Assembly (NCBI GenBank): GCA_028867145.1
Contig: JAGWGX010000007.1
Location: 1-33,216, forward strand
Length of the DNA: 33,216 bases
Source of the DNA: Microcaldota archaeon
Lineage (GTDB): Archaea > Micrarchaeota > Micrarchaeia > Micrarchaeales > CABMGC01
Direction: 5' to 3'
The notes under the pieces are model-generated. The model worked only from the letters and a program-made list of their open reading frames with translations. It searched no databases and was not told the origin of the DNA. How positions within the stretch are numbered: position 1 is the stretch's first letter; every line of letters starts with the position of its first letter. The position numbers and the translations under genes are program-made. Shown here in pieces: positions 14,841-24,260 of the stretch.

Positions 14841-15227
14841 TTACGTTGGTTGAGCCACTTTTGCGCTGACCTCCGCGCACTCTAGCTCCTTTATGTACTC
14901 CTTCCTCTCCGAGATTGCCCCGTCCTTGTCGTAGATAAAGAGCGTGACCTTGATCTTGTAGATTTCAGGGTAGGTGTCGCTGCCTGCATAGACCTTCACC
15001 CGCTTCTCGCGTTGCTCTCCGGAAGATAGTATTCCGATTAGCGCCTTTGCGGTAGAGAGGTTCTTGTCGGGTGCGAGCGATAGTGGGGCCGGAACCTCGT
15101 AGACGGCCTCAACCCAGTAAGGCTCGGCGCTCTTTGTGGAAAGCGAGAGGTTTAGCTCAAGCTCCGTGTAGGAGAACGGCCGTATCCTCTCAGGGACAAT
15201 AGAGACCGCAGCTTCCATCTCGGGCAT
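14841..15227 (-). CDS. Unrecognised 128-residue beta-sandwich-like protein
   Basis: The sequence alternates short hydrophobic strands with turns (FSYTELELNLSLSTKS, YWVEAVYEVPAPLSL, EKRVKVYAGSDTYPEIYKIKVTLFIYD) in the manner of an immunoglobulin-like or CARDB-like sandwich. No signal peptide, membrane helix or catalytic motif is visible, so it looks cytoplasmic. A TATA-like element about 25 bases before the ATG suggests a leaderless message. It is divergent from the winged-helix gene at 15315. The family is unknown to me. Confidence 0.7.
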   Translation of the reverse strand: MPEMEAAVSIVPERIRPFSYTELELNLSLSTKSAEPYWVEAVYEVPAPLSLAPDKNLSTAKALIGILSSGEQREKRVKVYAGSDTYPEIYKIKVTLFIYDKDGAISERKEYIKELECAEVSAKVAQPT

Positions 15228-15247
15228 GATTTAACTTGGATGCCACC

Positions 15248-15287
15248 CTTTAATTATCTTGCGAGCAGGTCGCATTTATATAATTTA
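15248..15287. promoter_or_regulatory. Divergent leaderless-type promoters (15227 leftward, 15315 rightward)
   Basis: Within the 87-base gap, AAGATAATTAAAGG on the minus strand (15248-15260) sits 22-33 bases before the leftward ATG. CATTTATATAATT on the plus strand (15273-15285) sits about 30-40 bases before the rightward ATG. Both spacings point to very short or absent leaders. Confidence 0.45.
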
Positions 15288-15314
15288 ATGACGCTAGAAG
15301 AGTAGCGTGTTGAC

Positions 15315-15779
15315 ATGGAGCTAAACGAGGCCTCGCTCATCGAATCCGAGATAATGCTCAGGAACCTCAGGATGACAAAGGAGGTGCTCGAGACTAGGCG
15401 CTCGATTGCAAGGTGGCTCGCGCTCTCACTTGGAGTGATAAACCCTGGGGAGTCAAGGCTCAGCGCGGTTGCGGTGCTAGATGCGATGATAAACTTCCAG
15501 TTTGTGAGGTCAATTGATCCAAACTACGCGGATTTGGAAAAGTATATTAATGACAATTGGGAACTCATGAATGAGAAGACCCTAAGGTACCATCTGCTCA
15601 AGCTAAAGAACATGGGCCTAATTGAGAACAGCAAGGGAAAGTTCTACTTCAGGCCCCCAAGCTTTGGGGACCGCTTTGACGCAAGCGCCTGGGCGACCAA
15701 GCTCTTTGAGGAGGAGCACAGGCAGATTGCTACAAAGATTGGGGATGCGATTAAAGAACTAAAAAATAAGCAACAGTGA
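15315..15779 (+). CDS. Winged-helix-like protein preceding a surface glycoprotein
   Basis: This 154-residue cytoplasmic protein has helical N-terminal segments (LRNLRMTKEVLETRRSIARWLALSL, RLSAVAVLDAMINFQF) and a C-terminal winged-helix-like part, MNEKTLRYHLLKLKNMGLIE with a KGKFYF wing and a charged tail helix. I do not know the family; the fold suggests DNA binding. Its stop codon forms part of the TGAT three bases before the start of the downstream surface protein, so the two are probably coupled. That makes regulation of the surface protein one possibility. Confidence 0.72.
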   Translation: MELNEASLIESEIMLRNLRMTKEVLETRRSIARWLALSLGVINPGESRLSAVAVLDAMINFQFVRSIDPNYADLEKYINDNWELMNEKTLRYHLLKLKNMGLIENSKGKFYFRPPSFGDRFDASAWATKLFEEEHRQIATKIGDAIKELKNKQQ

Positions 15780-15783
15780 TCTT

Positions 15784-17418
15784 ATGAATAAGGAATGGAT
15801 TTTTTGGGCATTACTTGTGGTGGTGATCGTCTCAGTATCGCTGTACATCAGGCTGTATAGCACGCAGACGATCTCGATGTTTGTGAGCATAGCAAACCCA
15901 AGCTCTGCAAACGTGGTTTATCCATTCCAGAACATCGCACTGCCAATAACAGTCACAAACAACGGCCAGAGCGCGATAACAGGGCTCGTCTTTTCGGTAA
16001 TCTCGAACGGAAACAACTCTAAGGCATACCAGCTGACAATCCCTGTGGGAAAGAGCGTTAGCATAAACTACAACTTCACTCCGTCCTACTCTGGCAAGTA
16101 CAACGTGACGGTGATTGCGGATCCTGCAAAACTATACAGCGTTGCGAACAGGAACGGCGCCAAAAACCAGACGACCGTGACAGTAGCATCGCAGAGCGCT
16201 GCAGCGCCATACAAGCTGCTGCCTGCACGCAACACAACAGACTACGGAACGCTAAATTTGGCAAGGGGAGGATTTGTGGCATCGAGCTTCATCTACTCAT
16301 CGTATTCAATACCGACATTCGCGACGACCAGCACATATGACAAGTTCATCTACTCAGTTCTCAACTTAACCCAGACATACATCAGAAATGTCTCAACTGC
16401 TTATGCGACTTATGGAAATGGAGACTTTGCTTACTCGGTTTGGATCAGGGGATATGTGGTTCCTGGAATCTTTGGAATCGCAGGGGCTGCGCAGGGATAC
16501 GCGATAACTAATTATACAATTGGCGCAAATCGCGTGATGCTTGCAAAGATTTCAAACTCGACCACCCTTTGCAGCTGGTATGAGCAGGGATGGATAAAGA
16601 GTGTTGTCTATCGCAACGCCTCAAACTCGTGCCTTAGGATCTACAACAAGACAATAGCGACATTAAATGCCTCGATTAGCTCTGCAAATGCGACAGTTTA
16701 TGCAAAGCTTGCGTCTGCAACAAACAGCACAATAATCGGAAACTACAGCGGTTCTGGCAAGGGAGTAAGCAGCTACTCGGCGCTCTCTCTGGTCGGGCCT
16801 AAGTTCTCACTTACAAGGGTCTCGGTAAACAGCACACAGGCAAGCAAGTGCTACGGGATCGTGAGCACGGTGAATGGAACAACGTACTGCAGCGTCTATT
16901 TGCTTCCTGCAACAGGAACGGTAAGCGGATTTGCGCTGATAAAGACGATGGGATACATAGGAAAGTACAATGTCAGCGTCTTCTCATTGGTGAACAGCTC
17001 GAATGTTTTCCAGACAATCCCTCCCGACATTGCAACAATCAGGGGACTTGGGCTAAACGGAACAGCAAAAACATTTGCAAGCGGATTTGGAAATAGCTGC
17101 TCTTTCAATAGCACCATTTCGTGCAAGAACCCGAGCTTCCTAAACAGCACGCTTACGCTAAACCTCACAAACACCCTGAACTCGAGCATAAAGCTCAACT
17201 CGATTTCGTGCAGGGCTATAGGTGCCGGACTTAAGATAGCTCTAAACAAGACGCTTGTCGGAAAGGCCTCAACTAGCGTGAAGTCAACTTGCTACAATGC
17301 AGGAAATGTGATAAAGGGAGTTCCGCTCAACTTGCAGCTATACCTTCAGCTAAACTACACGGCGGTGAATATGACAAGGCTGATTGCAGGAAACGCGACT
17401 GTGAATATCATTTCCTAG
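15784..17418 (+). CDS. Large N-terminally anchored surface protein, Asn/Ser/Thr-rich
   Basis: The 544 residues open with a membrane helix ([18 protein letters not shown], residues 5-22) without an obvious cleavage site, so it is likely an anchored extracellular protein. Residues of about 35-135 look like a CARDB-type domain ([22 protein letters not shown] to [12 protein letters not shown]). The remainder is rich in Asn, Ser and Thr with many N-x-S/T sequons (for example NNS, NAS, NST), as in N-glycosylated archaeal envelope proteins. Several Cys in the outer part could form disulfides. A cell-surface, adhesion or host-contact role is inference; no enzymatic motif is visible. It ends tail-to-tail with gyrA, overlapping it by four bases. 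Confidence 0.8.
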   Translation: MNKEWIFWALLVVVIVSVSLYIRLYSTQTISMFVSIANPSSANVVYPFQNIALPITVTNNGQSAITGLVFSVISNGNNSKAYQLTIPVGKSVSINYNFTPSYSGKYNVTVIADPAKLYSVANRNGAKNQTTVTVASQSAAAPYKLLPARNTTDYGTLNLARGGFVASSFIYSSYSIPTFATTSTYDKFIYSVLNLTQTYIRNVSTAYATYGNGDFAYSVWIRGYVVPGIFGIAGAAQGYAITNYTIGANRVMLAKISNSTTLCSWYEQGWIKSVVYRNASNSCLRIYNKTIATLNASISSANATVYAKLASATNSTIIGNYSGSGKGVSSYSALSLVGPKFSLTRVSVNSTQASKCYGIVSTVNGTTYCSVYLLPATGTVSGFALIKTMGYIGKYNVSVFSLVNSSNVFQTIPPDIATIRGLGLNGTAKTFASGFGNSCSFNSTISCKNPSFLNSTLTLNLTNTLNSSIKLNSISCRAIGAGLKIALNKTLVGKASTSVKSTCYNAGNVIKGVPLNLQLYLQLNYTAVNMTRLIAGNATVNIIS

Positions 17419-19871
17419 ATTTGAGGAGAAGAATCAACTGGTGCTGCGGAGACTGGAGACGGGGCATCAATGTCTGAGCCGTCTAGCACCCTTGCGTCAA
17501 CGACTTTTGCGGAAGACTCGACCTTCATGAGCCTGACTCCTGATGCGCTCCTGCCGGTTATCCTTATCTCGTCGACCTCGAATTTTATCGTGACCCCCTT
17601 TGAGTTTATTATCAGGACCTTTGACTTGCCGTGCACAAAGACGGATTTTGCAACATCTCCGGTCTTTGGAGAGACCTTGAGGTTGATTATCCCGCTTCCG
17701 CTCCTGTTCTGGTCGCGGTACTTGCTGATCTCGGTGAGCTTTCCGTATCCGTGCTCTGTTACGGTGAGCAAATAGCCCGTCTCCTCCACGGGAATGATGT
17801 TCTTTGCAACATCATCGCTGCCGAGCCTTATTCCGCGCACGCCCATCGCGCTTCTCCCAAGAGCCCTGACATCCGCATCGTCAAACTTTATCGACTTTCC
17901 CTTCTTCGTGGCGATCATGATGTACTTCTCCTGCGCGTAGATTTGCGCATCTGCGATTGTGTCCCCCTGGTTTAGGGTTATTGCCCTAACTCCCGTGACC
18001 CTTGGATGCGCAAAGAGCTTTGCGGAAATCTTCTTGATCAGTCCCCTTGTGGTGAGGAACATTATCCTCGACTCCTCAAAGTTCTTTATGCTCATTATCG
18101 TAACGATCTTCTCGTCCTTGAGGTTTAGCAGGTTAACAATTGCCTTTCCTTCGGCGTACCTGCTCGACTCGGGAACCCTGTACGCCTTGAGCCAGTATGC
18201 CCTTCCCTTGTCAGAGATGCAAATTAGGTAGTCCTTTGCCTTGCAGGTGATTATCTGCTTTACAAAGTCGCCCTCCTTTAGGTTGATTGCGATAACTCCC
18301 CTTCCTCCGCGCGCCTGTTCCTTGTAGGTGGTCAGGTTCATTCTCTTCACGTAGCCAACGCTTGTGAAGATCACGGTAATCCTGTCGTCCGCAATTAGGT
18401 CCTCCTCTGTCCTATCGGAGGAGCCGTCGTCTTGGAGAAGCTGCGTCTTCCTTGGCCTGCCATACTCCTTTTTCACCTCGAGGGTCTCACTCTTGATTAT
18501 TGCATCCACCTTCTTTGGATCGGCAAGGATGCCTGAGTAGTGAGAGATCTTCCCTTCTAGCTCTGCTTTCTCATCGGTGAGAGAGGTGAACTCGAGGTTT
18601 GTGAGCTTTGAGAGCTTCATGTCAAGTATCGCATTAGCCTGCTTTTCTGAGAGCTCATAGTGCTTCATCAAAAGCGCGCGGGCTGAGGCGAGCTCCCTGC
18701 TCTCCTTGATCTGCTTCACCATCTGGTCGATGTTTGTGATTGCGACAAGCAGTCCCTCCACGATGTGGATGCGGTCCTTTGCCACATTTAGCTCAAAGGT
18801 GCTCCTCCTTGTGATTATCTCCCTCCTGTGGTTGATGAAGGCGAGGAGAAGCTCTAGGATGTTGAAGTTCTTTAGCTTCTTTCCAAGGATTGCAAGGTTG
18901 ATTATTGGGAAGGTGGTCTCAAGCTGCGTGTGCTTGTATAGAGAGTTGAGGATAACCTCGGGCTGTACATCGCCCCTAAGCTCAATTACGACCCTGATCT
19001 CGGTGTCGCTCTCATCCCTAATGTCTGTGATGCCCACAATTCGCTTTTCCTTGACGAGCTCTGCGATGTTTTGGATGAGAGCGGATTTGTTTACGCTGTA
19101 TGGAAGCTCGTGTAGGATTATCTGGTTCTCCTTTGTGTCAATCTCCGCCTTTGCCTTGATTGTGACCTGCCCCCTTCCGTACTTGTACCCATTGTAGGTG
19201 TTCTCTGAGATTAGTGCGATTCCGCCGGTTGGGAAGTCCGGCCCTTTGATTATGTTAAGTATGTCGGTAGGCGTCGTGCCCTCATTTTCAAGAACGTGCG
19301 AGATTGCATCGCACACCTCGATAAGGTTGTGTGGAGGCATGCTAGTTGAGACTCCAACTGCAATTCCGTAGGTTCCGTTCACCAAAAGATTTGGTATTTT
19401 TGCGGGGAGCACATCTGGCTCCTGCTCAGTGTTATCGTAATTTGGAATCATGTCAACGGTCTTCCTTTCAAGGTCGTCAATCATTCCCTCCGCAAGCTTG
19501 GTGAGTCGAACCTCAGTGTACCTCATTGCGGCTGGAGGGTCTCCGTCAACGGAACCGAAGTTTCCCTGTCCCTCCACAAATGTGTGGTTCATGGAGAAGT
19601 CCTGCGCCATTCGCACGAGCGATTCGTAAACCGCAGAGTCTCCGTGCGGGTGGTACTTACCGATTACGTCTCCCACAACCCTTGCCGACTTCTTTGTGGG
19701 CTGGTTGTGCACGTTGTTGATGTTGTACATGGCGTAGAGAATCCGTCTGTTGACCGGCTTGAGCCCGTCCCTTACGTCGGGGATTGCTCTGCCGATGATC
19801 ACGCTCATCGCGTAGTCAATGTAGCTAGATTGGAGTTCGTCCTCCAGCAGTACATTCTTTATGTTTTGCAT
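17415..19871 (-). CDS. gyrA: DNA gyrase subunit A
   Basis: This 818-residue protein contains the breakage-reunion domain with the catalytic Tyr118 in [12 protein letters not shown], the quinolone-determining [20 protein letters not shown] (Ser79 present) and a C-terminal beta-pinwheel with the GyrA-box variant QARGGRG. That box allows DNA wrapping and so negative supercoiling, which separates gyrase from topoisomerase IV. The far C-terminus is short ([20 protein letters not shown]) and not strongly acidic. Gyrase entered archaea from bacteria; no recent-transfer sign such as odd composition is evident. A GAGGG precedes the ATG. It lies nine bases after gyrB, an arrangement that keeps the subunits stoichiometric. 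Confidence 0.97.
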   Translation of the reverse strand: MQNIKNVLLEDELQSSYIDYAMSVIIGRAIPDVRDGLKPVNRRILYAMYNINNVHNQPTKKSARVVGDVIGKYHPHGDSAVYESLVRMAQDFSMNHTFVEGQGNFGSVDGDPPAAMRYTEVRLTKLAEGMIDDLERKTVDMIPNYDNTEQEPDVLPAKIPNLLVNGTYGIAVGVSTSMPPHNLIEVCDAISHVLENEGTTPTDILNIIKGPDFPTGGIALISENTYNGYKYGRGQVTIKAKAEIDTKENQIILHELPYSVNKSALIQNIAELVKEKRIVGITDIRDESDTEIRVVIELRGDVQPEVILNSLYKHTQLETTFPIINLAILGKKLKNFNILELLLAFINHRREIITRRSTFELNVAKDRIHIVEGLLVAITNIDQMVKQIKESRELASARALLMKHYELSEKQANAILDMKLSKLTNLEFTSLTDEKAELEGKISHYSGILADPKKVDAIIKSETLEVKKEYGRPRKTQLLQDDGSSDRTEEDLIADDRITVIFTSVGYVKRMNLTTYKEQARGGRGVIAINLKEGDFVKQIITCKAKDYLICISDKGRAYWLKAYRVPESSRYAEGKAIVNLLNLKDEKIVTIMSIKNFEESRIMFLTTRGLIKKISAKLFAHPRVTGVRAITLNQGDTIADAQIYAQEKYIMIATKKGKSIKFDDADVRALGRSAMGVRGIRLGSDDVAKNIIPVEETGYLLTVTEHGYGKLTEISKYRDQNRSGSGIINLKVSPKTGDVAKSVFVHGKSKVLIINSKGVTIKFEVDEIRITGRSASGVRLMKVESSAKVVDARVLDGSDIDAPSPVSAAPVDSSPQI

Positions 19872-19880
19872 GATTTTCCC

Positions 19881-21794
19881 TCATACGTCCAGGAACTTTA
19901 CCTCCGCTGAGTGCTCCTCAAGGAACTTTCTTCTCCTTGCGACGTCCACTCCCATGAGTATTGTGAAGAGCTCGTCAGCCTTTGCTCCGTCAAGTATGTT
20001 GATCTTCTTCAGCACCCTGTTGTCTGGGTTCATCGTGGTCTCCCAGAGCTGCTCCGGGTTCATCTCTCCAAGACCCTTGTATCTTTGCACGCCCGCCTTT
20101 CCGTCATAGTTCTTCATCTTTGCCTCAAGCTCCTCGTCGCTGTAGCAGTAAGAGGACTCTCTACCCTTTGTGAGCTTGTAGAGCGGCGGCTGTGCGATGT
20201 AAACATAGCCCTTCTCGATTAGCGGCTTTAGGTAACGATAGAGGAATGTGAGTATGAGGGTCCTGATGTGGCTTCCATCGACGTCCGCATCGCTCATCAG
20301 GACTATTTTCTTGTACCTTATCTTATCTGGATTGAATGTCTCCTTTATCCCTGTCCCAAATGCAGCGACCATTGCGTGAATCTCCGCATTGTCAAATATC
20401 TTGTCAACGCTTGCCTTCTCTACGTTGAGGATCTTTCCCTTTAGCGGCAAGATTGCCTGGAACTTCTTATCACGGCCCTGCTTGCTAGAGCCCCCTGCGC
20501 TCTCTCCCTCAACTATGAAGATCTCCGCCTTTTCCGGATCCGATTCTTGGCAATCCGCAAGCTTTCCGGGAAGCACAGAGCTCTCAAAGATGCTCCTCTT
20601 TCGAACCATCTCTCTTGCCTTTCTTGAAGCTTCTCGGGCTATCGCCGCATTGATTACTTTTTCTACAATTATCCTTGCCTCTGCAGGATGTTCCTCAAGA
20701 TATCTTGAGATCTGCGCATAGACAACGTTCTCCACTAGGCTCTTGACCTGAGTGTTGCCGAGTTTTTCCTTTGTCTGACCCTCGAATTCGGGGTTTGGCA
20801 TGAGCACGTTTATGATTCCGGTAAGCCCTTCTCGCACATCGTCTCCGCCAACCTTTATTTCCTTGTTTGCGGCGCTTGCGTTCTTTGCGATATAATTAGT
20901 AATGACCCTTGAGAAGGCGGACCTAAATCCGATCACGTGGGTTCCTCCCTCTGAGGTTCTTATGTTATTGACAAATGACTCGATTTTCTCGTCGTACTCC
21001 TTGTTGTACTGAAGCGCAATCTCAACTGTTGTCCCCTCTGCCTCCTTCTTGAAATGAATAGGCGCGGTGATAACCTCGATTCCCTTGTTTAGGTGCTCGA
21101 CAAAATCGACAAGCCCTCTTTGCGAATAGAACTCTGTTGTCTCCTCAGGGGCTGTCCTTGCATCAACCAGGATTATCCTAAGGCCCTGGTTTAGGAAGGT
21201 TGTGTACCTGAGCCTGTCCTTTAACACATCGACATTGAAGTGCGGAGCGTTGAAGATTTCAGGATCTGGCTTGAATCTAATCGTGGTTCCCTTGTCTTGC
21301 GTCTCGCCAACTTGGGTTAGCTCTGATGTCGGGTAACCTTTGCTGAAATCCATTCGGAACTTCTTCCCGTTTTTGTTGACAATCACCTGCGTGAACTCAG
21401 AAAGCGAGTTGATGACCGTGAGTCCCACTCCGTGCAGCCCTCCTGCGGTCTTGTAAACATCATTATTGAATTTTCCGCCCGAGTGAAGCGAGGTCATTAT
21501 GACCTCAAGCGCAGGCTTGTTGTACTTTGGCATTATGTCGATAGGAATTCCCCTTCCGTTGTCGGAGAGCTCTGCAATCTCTCCTGTGCCATCAGTGCTA
21601 AGCGTGATCCTTATTGTGTCGCAGTGCCCTGCCATCGCCTCGTCCACTGCGTTGTCAAGCGCTTCGTAGAGCAAATGGACGACTCCCCCAGGGCCTGTTG
21701 AGCCGATGTACATCGCAGGCCTTTTCCTAATTCCCTGGACTCCTTCAAGTACCACGATCTTTGATGCGTTATACTCGTCCTGCGTCTCTACCAT
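19881..21794 (-). CDS. gyrB: DNA gyrase subunit B
   Basis: This 637-residue protein carries the GHKL ATPase (EALDNAVDEAMAG, LSDNGRGIPIDI, TAGGLHGVGLTVINSLS), transducer, and TOPRIM domain (IVEGESAGGSSKQGRD, LPLKGKILNVEKA, MSDADVDGSHIRTL), ending KGLGEMNPEQLWETTMNP and a short tail. The length is that of the compact GyrB lacking the extra insertion of proteobacterial enzymes. I chose the ATG at 21794 (MVETQDEYNASKI) over a TTG three codons upstream. It is the first gene of a gyrB-gyrA operon reading away from the candidate origin. Confidence 0.97.
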   Translation of the reverse strand: MVETQDEYNASKIVVLEGVQGIRKRPAMYIGSTGPGGVVHLLYEALDNAVDEAMAGHCDTIRITLSTDGTGEIAELSDNGRGIPIDIMPKYNKPALEVIMTSLHSGGKFNNDVYKTAGGLHGVGLTVINSLSEFTQVIVNKNGKKFRMDFSKGYPTSELTQVGETQDKGTTIRFKPDPEIFNAPHFNVDVLKDRLRYTTFLNQGLRIILVDARTAPEETTEFYSQRGLVDFVEHLNKGIEVITAPIHFKKEAEGTTVEIALQYNKEYDEKIESFVNNIRTSEGGTHVIGFRSAFSRVITNYIAKNASAANKEIKVGGDDVREGLTGIINVLMPNPEFEGQTKEKLGNTQVKSLVENVVYAQISRYLEEHPAEARIIVEKVINAAIAREASRKAREMVRKRSIFESSVLPGKLADCQESDPEKAEIFIVEGESAGGSSKQGRDKKFQAILPLKGKILNVEKASVDKIFDNAEIHAMVAAFGTGIKETFNPDKIRYKKIVLMSDADVDGSHIRTLILTFLYRYLKPLIEKGYVYIAQPPLYKLTKGRESSYCYSDEELEAKMKNYDGKAGVQRYKGLGEMNPEQLWETTMNPDNRVLKKINILDGAKADELFTILMGVDVARRRKFLEEHSAEVKFLDV

Positions 21795-21837
21795 AGCAAT
21801 CAAAACCGATACTCCCGCATACTATAAGCGATTCAAT

Positions 21838-21850
21838 CCTTATAAACCTT
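21838..21850 (-). promoter_or_regulatory. TATA box of gyrB-gyrA
   Basis: On the minus strand AAGGTTTATAAGG is a strong archaeal TATA box, with its centre about 50 bases before the gyrB ATG. It lies in the 154-base divergent gap shared with the COG2403-type gene. Confidence 0.5.
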
Positions 21851-21883
21851 TTGAGGCTGGTTTGTCGTCGTAAAAAGAGTTAA

Positions 21884-21909
21884 AAACGGGTTGAAAATCA
21901 AACCTGTTT
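21884..21909. repeat. Imperfect inverted repeat in the gyrB divergent promoter region
   Basis: AAACGGGTTGA (21884-21894) and TCAAACCTGTTT (21898-21909) form an inverted pair with a three-base spacer, one mismatch and one extra base. It abuts the TATA-like element of the rightward gene (21910-21926) and lies between the two divergent promoters, so an operator is plausible but unproven. Confidence 0.45.
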
Positions 21910-21926
21910 GGTATAATAATTATTAC
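21910..21926 (+). promoter_or_regulatory. TATA box of the COG2403-type gene
   Basis: GGTATAATAATTATTAC lies 23-39 bases upstream of the ATG at 21949. This indicates a very short leader, which would still include the TGAT at 21942-21945. Confidence 0.45.
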
Positions 21927-21948
21927 AACTTAGTTATACATTGATTTG

Positions 21949-23268
21949 ATGCGCAGAAAGGTAATAATTTTGGGTGCTGCGGGGCGTGATTTCCACAATT
22001 TCAACATGCTTTTCAGGGAAAATAATGAGTTTGAGGTTGTCGCTTTCACCGCTGCGCAGATTCCGTACATTGAAAAGAGAAGCTACCCAAGGGAGCTCTC
22101 CGGAAAATTATACAAGAGCGGAATTCCTATTTTTAGCGAGGCGAAATTGCCAGAATTAATTGAGAAATTGGGGGCGCAGATCTGCGTGATGTCCTATAGC
22201 GATGTCTATGAGGTGGACGTGATGCACAAGGCGAGCATCACAAACGCGCACGGTGCGGATTTTTGGATGGTTGCGCCTTCGCACACGATGATAAAATCAA
22301 GCAAGCCGGTGATTGCAGTGTGCGCGGTCAGGACAGGCAGCGGCAAGAGCCAGATCTCAAGGCATATCGCGAGCCTCATTAAAAAGCAGGGAAAGAGGCC
22401 GATAGTTTTGAGGCACCCGATGCCCTACGGTGACCTGAAAAGAGAGATTGTGCAGAGATTTGAGACGCTAGATGACCTTGACAGATACAAGGCCACAATC
22501 GAGGAAAGGGAGGATTATGAGCCGCACATTAGAAACAACACTGTTGTCTATGCAGGAGTGGACTATGAAAAAATACTAAGGCAGGCGGAAAAGGAGGCTG
22601 ATGTGATAATTTGGGATGGAGGGAACAATGATGCACCCTTCATTAAGCCCGATTTGATGATAACTGTTGCTGATCCTCTGCGAGTTGGGCACGAATTCTC
22701 ATATTACCCAGGGGAGATTGTCGTCAGGATGGCAAATTTGCTGGTAATAAACAAGGTCAACTCTGCGACAAAAGGGGAAGTTGCGCAGCTCAGGGAAAAT
22801 CTTAAGGGACTAAATGCTTCCGCTAAAATAATTTTGGCAAACTCTGAAATAAGCGTGGACACACCCTCAAAAATAAGGGGGAAGCGGGTCCTTGTGATTG
22901 AGGACGGCCCTACGGTAACACATGGCGGGATGAAATTTGGGGCCGCATTTGTTGCAGCAAAGAAGTATCATGCAAAAACTATTGTTGATGGAAGGCTCGG
23001 CGCAGTTGGGGAGATAAAAAAAGCATATGAAAAGTATCCGCACCTAAAGCTGATACTTCCGGCGCTTGGATACAGCAGGGCGGAGATACAAGACTTAGAT
23101 AAAACTATAAATAATGCAAAGTGTGATGTTATAGTGTCTGCGACGCCCATTGAGCTCTCTAGAGTTCTGCGCCTGCGGAGGGATGTGGTAAACGTTAGGT
23201 ATGAGCTTTCGGAGATTGGAAGCGCCCTTTCAGATACCATTATTAATTTTGTAAGGAAAGAGTGTTAG
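21949..23268 (+). CDS. COG2403-type P-loop protein related to cyclic 2,3-diphosphoglycerate synthetase
   Basis: The 439-residue protein starts RRKVIILGAAGRDFHNFN and has AVCAVRTGSGKSQ (a P-loop, about residues 123-135), RHPMPYGDL, ATIEEREDYEPHI, VYAGVDYEKIL and IIWDGGNNDAPF. These blocks define a family annotated as predicted GTPase and related to cyclic 2,3-diphosphoglycerate synthetase. The biochemical activity of this branch is not settled from sequence. The C-terminal part (VIEDGPTVTHGGMKFGAAF, ILPALGYSR) is complete, so it is full length. It has TGAT three bases before the ATG and is divergent from gyrB. Confidence 0.85.
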   Translation: MRRKVIILGAAGRDFHNFNMLFRENNEFEVVAFTAAQIPYIEKRSYPRELSGKLYKSGIPIFSEAKLPELIEKLGAQICVMSYSDVYEVDVMHKASITNAHGADFWMVAPSHTMIKSSKPVIAVCAVRTGSGKSQISRHIASLIKKQGKRPIVLRHPMPYGDLKREIVQRFETLDDLDRYKATIEEREDYEPHIRNNTVVYAGVDYEKILRQAEKEADVIIWDGGNNDAPFIKPDLMITVADPLRVGHEFSYYPGEIVVRMANLLVINKVNSATKGEVAQLRENLKGLNASAKIILANSEISVDTPSKIRGKRVLVIEDGPTVTHGGMKFGAAFVAAKKYHAKTIVDGRLGAVGEIKKAYEKYPHLKLILPALGYSRAEIQDLDKTINNAKCDVIVSATPIELSRVLRLRRDVVNVRYELSEIGSALSDTIINFVRKEC

Positions 23269-23277
23269 GTTATTTTT

Positions 23278-23352
23278 GGGTTCGTAACTCAGCTTGGTCA
23301 GAGTGGCTGGCTCTTAACCAGCAAGCCAGGGGTTCAAATCCCCTCGAGCCCA
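23278..23352 (+). tRNA. tRNA-Lys(CTT): tRNA-Lys (anticodon CTT)
   Basis: The cloverleaf folds fully: acceptor GGGTTCG with CGAGCCC (one G-U), D arm ACTC/GAGT, anticodon stem GCTGG/CCAGC around loop CTCTTAA, a five-base variable region and T arm AGGGG/CCCCT around TTCAAAT, then discriminator A. No intron, and CCA is not encoded. CTT reads AAG codons. Confidence 0.96.
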
Positions 23353-23415
23353 TTTTATGTTTCGAAACAGGTTGCAAAACAACAAAATATGCTTTATATT
23401 TTGTAAAATAGAACA

Positions 23416-23429
23416 AGGTTTATATACCA
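23416..23429 (+). promoter_or_regulatory. TATA box of tfe
   Basis: AGGTTTATATACCA lies about 45-55 bases before the tfe ATG in the 120-base gap after tRNA-Lys. A GTGAT with five-base spacing precedes the start. Confidence 0.5.
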
Positions 23430-23472
23430 AAAGAGCCATATTTTACTTAACTACCATTTCCTGTGATTCCCC

Positions 23473-24219
23473 ATGGCAAAATCAAACAAAAAGGCGACAA
23501 AAAAAATGAGTGTTAAGAGGACGGCAAAGAAGGTTACCAGACATGCCCCACCTAAGAAGGTGGCAAAGAAGGCAGTTTCAAGGCCAAAGGTCTCAAGGAA
23601 GATGATTAAGCGTTCAAAGGCTGTTTCTAAGATAAAGTCAGTCGCAAAGGTGGCAATCAAGAAGGAAAGGACAAAGAAGGAGAAAGTAGTTGCGCCGGAC
23701 TTCAGGGCGATGACGGTCGCTGACGAGTCTCTAATCAATGCAGTGGTTGCAAACGAGCACTTCACAAACCACGTCTCAAGGAGCGTTGGCAAGAGGGCAA
23801 AGGAGATAATCCAGCTGCTTGCGACCCCGCAGACGGACGATGCGGTCGCTGAGAAGCTTGGGATCAAGATCAACGAGGTGCGAAGGATGCTAAACACCCT
23901 AAACACCTACGGGGTAACAAGGTACAACGTCAACAAGGACAGCAAGGGCTGGCTCACATTCAAGTGGTACATCGACGCAAACAAGCTAACAGAGCTAAAG
24001 GAGCAAATTGTGCTAAGAAGCGGCGAGGGCTCATACAAGCTCCCCGAGGGGTGCAACGACTTTTTCATCTGCAACAAGTGCTACACCGAGGAGAAGACGA
24101 TCTTCCCGTTCGAGACGGCGCTTGAAATGAACTTCAAGCACGAGTGCGGCGGAGTGATGAAGCAGGTCAACAAGATGGAGGCCGAGCAGCTAATCATGCA
24201 GGAAGGAAAGCTTCTCTAA
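23473..24219 (+). CDS. tfe: Transcription factor E alpha (TFE) with histone-like basic N-terminal tail
   Basis: Residues of about 85-185 form the extended winged helix of TFE/TFIIE-alpha (GKRAKEIIQLLATPQTDDAVAEKLGIKINEVRRMLNTL split over its core helices), and residues 200-226 a zinc-ribbon-like segment with CNKC and HEC. TFE stabilises the open promoter complex with TBP, TFB and RNA polymerase. Two features are unusual. Residues 1-71 contain 24 Lys and 6 Arg, resembling a histone-H1-like tail and absent from ordinary archaeal TFE. The second half of the zinc ribbon reads HEC instead of CxxC (C200, C203, H223, C225). The total of 248 is therefore longer than the usual 160-180. The tail could bind DNA non-specifically; that is inference. 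Confidence 0.88.
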   Translation: MAKSNKKATKKMSVKRTAKKVTRHAPPKKVAKKAVSRPKVSRKMIKRSKAVSKIKSVAKVAIKKERTKKEKVVAPDFRAMTVADESLINAVVANEHFTNHVSRSVGKRAKEIIQLLATPQTDDAVAEKLGIKINEVRRMLNTLNTYGVTRYNVNKDSKGWLTFKWYIDANKLTELKEQIVLRSGEGSYKLPEGCNDFFICNKCYTEEKTIFPFETALEMNFKHECGGVMKQVNKMEAEQLIMQEGKLL

Positions 24220-24260
24220 TCAGATAAAGTAATCTAGCTCGTAAAGGCCAAGGTTGTTTT

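Noticed and set aside
18706-19197. 163-codon rightward frame inside gyrA
   Set aside because: It is antisense to the conserved gyrA core and has no recognisable protein features.
23451-23906. 151-codon hydrophobic frame antisense to tfe
   Set aside because: Its Phe/Leu richness is the complement of the AAG-rich lysine tail of TFE.
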